Shown here piece after piece: positions 18,900-25,186 of a stretch of DNA of 64,000 bases (position 1 is its first letter; each line of letters opens with the position of its first letter). Below the pieces are notes generated by a model that was not told the DNA's origin, did no database searches, and saw nothing but the letters and a program-made list of their open reading frames with translations. The translations under genes were made by a program, and so were the position numbers. The DNA comes from Candidatus Atribacteria bacterium. GTDB lineage: Bacteria > Atribacterota > Phoenicimicrobiia > Phoenicimicrobiales > Stramentimicrobiaceae. The stretch spans positions 1 through 64,000 of the forward strand of contig JAGYIZ010000004.1 in NCBI GenBank assembly GCA_018402425.1. The letters are read 5' to 3'.

Positions 18900-19651
18900 T
18901 TTTGGATAAATAGCCTTAATCTCTTTTAATTTTTCCTGGTAATCACTGGTCTTCCTGATGATAGCGGGAATAAGAGGCTCAGGTATTCACCGTCACTTTC
19001 TCCGAAATACCGGTCAGATGGCGTATCTTATATACCGATCCCTCATCACTTAGATAAGAGATCTTGAGGAAGTTATCAAAATAGCGATGAATCGATAGGA
19101 GTATATTTGGTCTTTAAGGCTTCACCTCGGTGGGCTGATAGCGCTTGAGTAAAGTTCGATAATTCTGGCCTTGCGAAGACCGGGACCGATATCATGATTT
19201 CTCCCCGGGTGGGTATACTAACTCCTTTTGTTTTGATTTTTTTTGATGATTCTCTTGATGGTCGATGAATCGACCATCAGTACATCTGAATAGATCAGTC
19301 TGGAGAGCAGCCTCCTTGTTGAGCCGCCTCTTGGGCAAGTCGCAGGATTAGAGATTGTCTCAGGGCAGGAATCCCCTGTTTGTATGATTTCAGGTCTTCC
19401 TGGCAGGTAGAGGTAAGATGAACTGGAATAAGCTGACACTCTTTGATGGGCTTTCCTGCCGGTTCAACTGTGGAGACTGCATAGAATATGATCTGGTTAT
19501 CAAATGTTGGCAAGATGGTGTTCTTTAACAAAATTATTGACATAGACCCAGGTACCTGTGCTTCTACTTTCGATAATCCATAGTCATCAATAATACGTTT
19601 GAAGCACCCCTCTGGTGACTTAAGTAAGTGATTACTGATACTTATTGTCAT
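18900..19651 (-). pseudogene. Decayed HTH protein resembling DUF1670 family, copy 1
   Basis: From ATG 19651 an open stretch of about 118 residues includes CFKRIIDDYGLSKVEAQ, QLIPVHLT, and GIPALRQSLILRLAQEAAQQ, the N-terminal half of DUF1670-type proteins. The frame then shifts and continues as DVLMVDSSTIKRIIKK, HDIGPGLRKARIIELY and IRHLTGISEKV. One or more frameshifts and a stop split it. It is about the normal 240-250 aa size. The tandem position with copy 2 suggests an old duplication. Confidence 0.55.
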
Positions 19652-19827
19652 CTCATATGACCTCCCTTGATTCTATGATATTATAGTAACATAGACCTGG
19701 TGGCATATGAGCTAATTATACCGTATATCGTATAATATATTTAAATCCAATAAATATATGCAAACTATCAAATGTTGATTCTTTTACAATTTTCCAAAGC
19801 TCCAAAAAATCAGCTTACAAAACTTTA

Positions 19828-21105
19828 TTAAATATAGATCTCTTCCTCTTCCGGGGGCTCCGGAAAATAATTTTCATTAATCCAATCTATTCTTTCCTGG
19901 CAATATGCAGGTATAGAATTACCATTGCTAAAAGTACTGCCGGGATAATGATCAACGACTAACTGATAAGCTGCAATTGCTTCTTCCCAAAGCTCCAGTT
20001 TTTCACAACACCATCCAATATAAAACTGTGCGCTTGGCGCTACTAACCTGTCCTCATCCGGCCAGGTTGAATTAGAATAATTATCAATTACCTTTTGAAA
20101 TTCCTCTATGGCTATCTGGTATTCACCTTTTTCGTAATAGCAATAGCCGATATAATACTGAGACGGCCCACAATACTCGCTATCAGGATAGAGTAAAATC
20201 AGCTCTTCATATTTTTCTATAGCAGTATTACGATAATAAGTAATTCGATAAGTCTGGGCAATACTATATTGTGCCAGGGGCAGCAAGTCACTTGAGGGAT
20301 AATTATCAATTAGCTTTTGATATTCAGTAATAGCATTGCTATATTCTTCTGTATCATAATAGCAATTCCCAATACCCAACTGGGCATCATCCGCCCACTG
20401 ACTATCAGAGTAATCAAATAAGAAAGTATAATAAGCCAGAATAGCTGAAATAGGCAAACCTAGTTTTGTTTCATAGGTCCAGCCAATGTAATACTGGGAA
20501 TCGTCCCTGTATTCACTATCCGGGTAACCGATTATTAAATTCTCAAACTCCTCTATTGCTTTGGTATAATCCTGCATAAAAATATAGCACCAGGCTACAT
20601 AATAATTTGAGTCATCAGTCCAGATGCTATCCGGGAAATCGTTTATTAATTCCAGAAATGTATCCAGGGCAAGCTGGTAATTTTCTTCTTCATAGTATTC
20701 AATGGCAATATCGTATAATGCCCTATCCTCTTTGGGCTGAAGAACAACGGGATTGCCAAAATTTACTTCATTCACAATCTCCGGCTCTATATAGACATTA
20801 AGCAATTGAAGTTTAATATACCCCTCTCTAATAACAGTTACAGTTCTCTTCCCTGCTGATATTTCGTTTAGGAAAAAATGGCCATTTTGGTCAGTTTCTG
20901 CGGTATTAGTTGAACCGCTAACGCTCACCAGGGCATCCTGAAGCGGAACAGAGCCAGCTGTCGTTTCTCGATGCACAACTCCCTGTAGGGAGCCAGTTTT
21001 CGGATTAAGTATATTACATCCACTAAAAAAGACAGTTACTGCCAAAAAAATTGCAACAATTACAACCAAACCAGGGGACGGTCCTTTGTCACGCTTTCTT
21101 TTCAT
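19828..21105 (-). CDS. TPR lipoprotein with an N-terminal carboxypeptidase-regulatory-like domain
   Basis: A 425-aa lipoprotein. The signal runs to a lipobox VFFSGC with the lipidated cysteine at residue 30. Residues 36-110 form a carboxypeptidase-regulatory-like beta-sandwich (GSLQGVVHRETTAG, ALVSVSGSTNTAETDQNGHF). From about 125 to 405 there are seven or so TPR units of the YbgF/BamD style, each with FxxLIxxYPDSxxxxxAQYxIGxCYY. It is therefore a membrane-anchored protein-interaction scaffold facing the periplasm. Its partner is unknown. It stands alone on the minus strand at the edge of the decayed zone and is fully open, so this is where the healthy part of the window begins. Confidence 0.85.
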   Translation of the reverse strand: MKRKRDKGPSPGLVVIVAIFLAVTVFFSGCNILNPKTGSLQGVVHRETTAGSVPLQDALVSVSGSTNTAETDQNGHFFLNEISAGKRTVTVIREGYIKLQLLNVYIEPEIVNEVNFGNPVVLQPKEDRALYDIAIEYYEEENYQLALDTFLELINDFPDSIWTDDSNYYVAWCYIFMQDYTKAIEEFENLIIGYPDSEYRDDSQYYIGWTYETKLGLPISAILAYYTFLFDYSDSQWADDAQLGIGNCYYDTEEYSNAITEYQKLIDNYPSSDLLPLAQYSIAQTYRITYYRNTAIEKYEELILLYPDSEYCGPSQYYIGYCYYEKGEYQIAIEEFQKVIDNYSNSTWPDEDRLVAPSAQFYIGWCCEKLELWEEAIAAYQLVVDHYPGSTFSNGNSIPAYCQERIDWINENYFPEPPEEEEIYI

Positions 21106-21197
21106 CTTATCACCATTACTTTTTTATATTTTAATTTATAATATCATCCTGCCAAGGGTAAGTTTCATCAAAATTTTCTCTCTCATTTATATTTCAT

Positions 21198-21419
21198 CTA
21201 TTTTAATAACTCTTTAAATTTGTCTACCGAAAGATCAGCATCTTTTAAGATACAACTAAGTACCTTAAGATGAATAGTTTTTCCTCTATGGAATGGTATT
21301 GTTACTCTTTTGCCATCACTGTTTTTAAAAATTTTATGGCTCCCACTTTGTCGGACAAGATAAAATCCTGCTTTCTTTAGCGCCCTGATTACCCTTGCAG
21401 GAAGTGAGGTTATTCTGTG
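21198..21419 (-). pseudogene. hicA: HicA-like toxin with lost start (frameshift at the N-terminus)
   Basis: The minus strand encodes 73 residues that match HicA mRNA-interferase toxins: RITSLPARVIRALKKAGFY, then RQSGSHKIF, the catalytic-type histidine in GSHKIF, TIPFHRGKTI and LKDADLS. The frame has no ATG, GTG or TTG before the RITS motif; it runs back to a TAG stop. A plausible TTG CCA start lies one base out of frame at about 21424. A single extra base between that start and RITS would explain the loss, so the toxin is probably not made. It lies just downstream of hicB, whose stop codon is at 21433. Confidence 0.75.
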
Positions 21420-21432
21420 GCAACTTCTCCTA

Positions 21433-21660
21433 TTATGGCAGCCATACTTCTAAAGAAGTGAGACTAACGGAGTGGCTTTGAGATACTTTTTCTCCATTGT
21501 CCAAACGATCTATCACATGCAGACGAATAGCGTCTTTGATGTTATCTAAAACTTCTTCATAAGTATCTCCTTGAGTATAACAACCCTGCAATTCTGGGCA
21601 GATGGCAAAATAGCCTTCTTCATCTTTTTCAATTATAATAGAAAACCGATAAGTTTTCAT
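21433..21660 (-). CDS. hicB: HicB-like antitoxin (short, UPF0150 type)
   Basis: Small protein that folds like a partial RNase H and binds HicA toxin. I use the internal ATG (MKTYRFSIII), which has an AGGAATATG ribosome site, giving 75 aa; an upstream ATG would add 8 residues. The family signature is clear: IEKDEEGYFAICPELQGCYTQGDTYEEVLDNIKDAI. It is the short HicB form without a C-terminal DNA-binding domain. The adjacent hicA seems to have lost its start, so this antitoxin may now be unpaired. Confidence 0.88.
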   Translation of the reverse strand: MKTYRFSIIIEKDEEGYFAICPELQGCYTQGDTYEEVLDNIKDAIRLHVIDRLDNGEKVSQSHSVSLTSLEVWLP

Positions 21661-21715
21661 ATTCCTATTTTCCTCCTCAAACAATTACTGCCTCACAATT
21701 TTGATTTTCTACTGT

Positions 21716-22234
21716 TTAACCAATTCTTTTCTTTGAAACCGTTCCAATTTTACCAAGCATTTCTTCAGTTTTTCTAAGCGCTGTTCTATACCGCTGAATT
21801 CTGTTTCCATACTTATCCTTTTGGGACTTGAATCTAATAATATCTTTTTTCTGTGCCCTTAAAATAGGCAAATAATCAAAATATCGACTTAAAGCATCTG
21901 CTTCAAATTCCGTTTTAATTATAGAATTTTTCTGAAAAATAATTTTTCCAGTAGCAACGACATGGTATTTCAATTCAATGGGAGCATAATTTAGAATAAT
22001 TAAATCGACTTTCTCGAAACCCAAAACACTAACTAATTTATTTTTCAATTCATATTTAAATTGAAAAGATGGTTTTTTAGATAATAAAACAGCAAAATCA
22101 TAATCACTTAGCGGTCCTGTTTTGCCTTTTAGCTGAGAACCAAAAATATAAGCAAGTAGCAAATTGTTATTCTTAGATTCTGTTACAAATATTTTTTTTA
22201 CTTCATTTAATTTATTTTCAATCACAGAAATCAC
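21716..22234 (-). CDS. MNT-family nucleotidyltransferase (MntA-like antitoxin domain), orphan
   Basis: A 172-aa nucleotidyltransferase of the minimal (MNT) type. The catalytic signature GSX10DXD is intact: G32 S33, then D44 and D46 in SDYDFAVLL. In MntA/HepT (type VII) toxin-antitoxin systems such proteins AMP-modify a HEPN RNase toxin and neutralise it. No HEPN gene lies beside it; the downstream neighbour is hicB, 30 bp away, and upstream is a TPR gene. The C-terminal tail (RYRTALRKTEEMLGKI) is a normal part of this subfamily. Orphan status is observed; function as antitoxin is inference. Confidence 0.8.
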   Translation of the reverse strand: MISVIENKLNEVKKIFVTESKNNNLLLAYIFGSQLKGKTGPLSDYDFAVLLSKKPSFQFKYELKNKLVSVLGFEKVDLIILNYAPIELKYHVVATGKIIFQKNSIIKTEFEADALSRYFDYLPILRAQKKDIIRFKSQKDKYGNRIQRYRTALRKTEEMLGKIGTVSKKRIG

Positions 22235-22252
22235 ACTCGTCTCTATCTTTTT

Positions 22253-23020
22253 TTAATTCAATTCTTTTTTTGCCCTATTGGCAAACTCTGTATCGGGAAA
22301 CTCTTCCAGTATTAGATTATAATAATGCTCTGCCTTTTCCTTTTCACCTATTTTATCATAAGACAGGCCTAAGTGGTAGTAAACGAAATCACTTTTAAGG
22401 CCTGGCTCAAGGTATTTCAGATAAACATCAATGGCCTCCTGATATTTTTCCTGCTGATAATAAATCCAGCCCATATGATAGTAAGCAGAAGTAATATAAG
22501 GCCTTTCTTCCAATAATTCCTGGTAAATATCCAGTGCCTGCTGATATTCATCTACCCTGGGTATCAGACTACGGATCTCATAAATATAGGCAAGTCGGAG
22601 ATATTGGTCGGTATGATCTTCTTCCGGATAAGCTTCAATTTGTTGTTGATATTTTTCAATCGCAATATCAGAGACCTCATATGCCTGCCGAAAATATTTT
22701 ATTGCCCTTAGTGAACTTTGTTGCCCCTGTTGGAAATAAGCTTGTGCAATATAATAGTAAATTTCCGGGTTATCAGGATCTTGCTCTATGCATTTATTCA
22801 ATTGCTTGACTGCTTCATCATATTCCTGTTCCCAGAAAAGTTCTTTGCCCTCTTTTAGACAGATGGTTTTACTGTCTTCCTCAATGGGTTGTGGCTGAGT
22901 GCGTTGCTCTATTTCCTGTGCGAACGGCTGAACAGGCAAGGTGAATGTAAATCCAACAAGTAGCAAAAGAAATAGGATTAATATTTTCAGTGACATTCTA
23001 TTTCTTATTCTTATTGACAT
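22253..23020 (-). CDS. Exported TPR-repeat protein
   Basis: A 255-aa protein with a signal peptide (hydrophobic LKILILFLLLLVGFTFTL, cleavage near residue 34, PFAQ) and no lipobox, so it is probably periplasmic. Residues 50-255 are TPR units, for example GKELFWEQEYDEAVKQLNKC, AYYHMGWIYYQQEKYQEAI and VYYHLGLSYDKIGEKEKAEH. The ATG at 23020 has AGGAGG at good spacing. It ends 18 bp before the MNT nucleotidyltransferase gene. Like the TPR lipoprotein at 19828 it is a scaffold of unknown partner. Confidence 0.85.
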   Translation of the reverse strand: MSIRIRNRMSLKILILFLLLLVGFTFTLPVQPFAQEIEQRTQPQPIEEDSKTICLKEGKELFWEQEYDEAVKQLNKCIEQDPDNPEIYYYIAQAYFQQGQQSSLRAIKYFRQAYEVSDIAIEKYQQQIEAYPEEDHTDQYLRLAYIYEIRSLIPRVDEYQQALDIYQELLEERPYITSAYYHMGWIYYQQEKYQEAIDVYLKYLEPGLKSDFVYYHLGLSYDKIGEKEKAEHYYNLILEEFPDTEFANRAKKELN

Positions 23021-23187
23021 TCTTACCTCCTTTATTTTAACAAACTTATGTTATTAGCATTTAAAGATGCAGCAAACAAAATCAACTTTCAAAAACCTGT
23101 CCCCGGCAGCTTTTTGATATTCCTCTTTAACTAAAATTCAATTGTGATTATATCTTATTATAGTTGTGCATTCAAGAAAACACTTGA

Positions 23188-23436
23188 TTTAACCATGAAA
23201 AAGCACCTTCTAAGAAGGTGATAATGGTTAAATAAATTGTTTTACAATATCAAAAAAGATGAAGTTAAGCTAAATAACAATTTTTCTACTGAAGTCCAAA
23301 GTTGGAATTACTATTACTTAAGAAGGGATTAAGTTTGAAGCAATAAAATAAAAACTGAAAGAAAAAGAGCTAAAAATTTCAACCTCTTGTAGGGGTTTTT
23401 AAAGCCACCCGCTATGCGGGTGCGATATTTATTAAT
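23188..23436 (+). repeat. Hairpin-tailed dispersed repeat, copy A (longest)
   Basis: It opens with TTTAACCATGAAAA and an inner hairpin (CACCTTCTAAGAAGGTG). It continues with AAGTTAAGCTAAATAACAAT, TTTTTCTACTGAAGTCCAAAG, and ends with AAAGCCACCCGCTATGCGGG, TGCGATATTTA, a strong CACCCGC/GCGGGTG stem. Copies with the same start, middle and tail lie at 61985-62106 and 48145-48246 (both inverted), and a tail fragment at 32745-32805. This copy has an extra insertion of about 90 bp before the tail. It fills the divergent promoter region between the TPR gene and lptF/G. Confidence 0.8.
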
Positions 23437-23639
23437 CCACTAATATTTGAAGGTATTTGAAAAGAAAAAATCGTTTTTTTATTAAAATGATTTGTGTTAT
23501 ACTAATGGAGAAATTTAACAAATTTGCAATAAGCATTAAGTCATAAGTATTGAGCATTAACTATAAATAGAAGAACGATATCTTAAAACTTGAACAAATA
23601 AAATCAATATAAAAAAATTAATTGCTATTGAAGGTGTAA

Positions 23640-24734
23640 ATGATTAAAATACCTGGAACAAAAATCATAGATAGATATATAATTACTCAAGTAATGAGTA
23701 ATTTTTTGGGAGTAGTCGCTTTATTGACCATTCTGCTCATCATGGAAACAATGTTCGAGCTAATGGAAATGTTGATCAACAAAAATGTACCTATTTTTAA
23801 TGTATTGGAATTGTTAATTTATCGTCTTCCCGCTTTTTTGGTATTAACCTTCCCTATTGCCCTGTTGGGGTCCAGTGAACTGGCAATTGCCCAGATGTCT
23901 ACCAATAATGAAATTGCCGCTATGCGCACCGGGGGGATTAGTTTTCGCCGTATTATGAGACCTTTTGTGATAGCTGCTGTTTTCGTCAGCTTATTATCCT
24001 TTGTCACTAATGATTATATTGTTCCCGAAGCCAATCATATATCTCAGAATATCATCAGGGAAATTGTCTTAAAACAGGGACCGCCTCATATTCAACGAAA
24101 TGTATTTTTTAGGGATGCAGAAAACCGTTATTTTTATATTAACCGTTTGGATGAGAAAAACATGATAATGCGGGAGATCATGGTTTACGAAATGACCCGG
24201 GAACGGTTTCCCAGGGTTATCACTGCAACCGAAGGCCGTTGGGTTGAAGATACCTGGGAATTAAAATTTGGTACTATTTACAACTATAATGAAGAAGGGA
24301 AAATCACCTATGAAATGAGTTTCCAGGATATGGAAATTCAGGTCAAAGATGAATTGCAGGATTTCTTTAAAAACCAGCGCACTCCGCAAGAGATGACTAG
24401 TCGGGAATTAAAACAGCAAATACAAATATTATCTGATGCCGGAGTGGATACTAAAAACTTTGAAGTTGATTATCATGTTAAGTTCTCTTATCCGCTGGTG
24501 GGAATTATTTTTGCACTAATTGGTGTACCGCTAGGCACACAAATGAAAAGAAGTACCAAGGCTACCGGTATTATTATTAGTATCGGACTTGTTTTTATTT
24601 ACTATGTAGTTTATTCACTTAGCCGTTCCCTTGGCAGGGGTGGCATGATAGATCCTTTTATTTCTGCCTGGATACCCAATGTCATTTTTTTAGCACTGGG
24701 TATTATTCTGGTTTATCGTGCTGAAAAGACCTAG
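23640..24734 (+). CDS. LptF/LptG family lipopolysaccharide export permease
   Basis: Inner-membrane permease (364 aa) of the YjgP/YjgQ family. It forms the transmembrane part of the LptB2FG ABC transporter that lifts lipopolysaccharide from the inner membrane. It begins with the family N-terminus (GTKIIDRYIITQVMSNFLGV), has TM helices near 15-40, 60-90 and 100-125, a periplasmic beta-jellyroll at about 130-260, and three C-terminal helices (FSYPLVGIIFALIGVPLGTQ). Proteobacteria have two such genes; only one is in this window, so it may work as a homodimer or a partner may be elsewhere. lptB lies at 38780 and lptD follows downstream on the same strand. Confidence 0.92.
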   Translation: MIKIPGTKIIDRYIITQVMSNFLGVVALLTILLIMETMFELMEMLINKNVPIFNVLELLIYRLPAFLVLTFPIALLGSSELAIAQMSTNNEIAAMRTGGISFRRIMRPFVIAAVFVSLLSFVTNDYIVPEANHISQNIIREIVLKQGPPHIQRNVFFRDAENRYFYINRLDEKNMIMREIMVYEMTRERFPRVITATEGRWVEDTWELKFGTIYNYNEEGKITYEMSFQDMEIQVKDELQDFFKNQRTPQEMTSRELKQQIQILSDAGVDTKNFEVDYHVKFSYPLVGIIFALIGVPLGTQMKRSTKATGIIISIGLVFIYYVVYSLSRSLGRGGMIDPFISAWIPNVIFLALGIILVYRAEKT

Positions 24735-25186
24735 GATGGTATCGAGTATCGGGTGAATACTGGGGGAATAAGCACTTGCAAGGATGGATGATTGGAAGAA
24801 TGCAAAAATGGTAAAGAGTAAAATACGCTGGAATAAGTAAAAAGTTTTTAGATTTTAGATCTTATTTTTTAGATAAAGAATGCGGGCAACAATGAATGAG
24901 ATTGCCACGACATGTTTTCAACATGTCTCGCAATGACAAAATCGTATATCGTATTGCGTATAGCGTATATCGTATAACGTATAACGTTAAGATAAAAAAG
25001 AATGTAAACTAAAACAAGAGAAAGTAATAAAATTTAGAAATAACTATTAGAAATAACTAAAAGATATCGATTTGTCACTATATTTTTTGCAATTACCAAA
25101 CTATAATCGAGAATATAATATTGAGTTACAATACGTTAACAATTAATAAAGATGAGTAAATTGAAAAAAGCAGTGTAGGAAATAAT
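24735..25186. repeat. Repeat-rich spacer between lptF/G and lptD
   Basis: It contains GTATCGAGTATCGGGTG (24740 on), an inverted module D (GAGATTGCCACGACATG...ATGTCTCGCAATGACA, 24896-24939), and drift DNA CGTATATCGTATTGCGTATAGC (about 24945-24985). No coding frame. The remaining 180 bp before lptD is AT-rich and probably holds its promoter. Confidence 0.7.

Noticed and set aside
3959-19651. Explanation of the decayed region by sequencing error or recoded stop codons
   Set aside because: Neighbouring long genes are unbroken, stops of all three kinds occur in the relics, and frames shift by indels, so neither random error nor an altered code fits.
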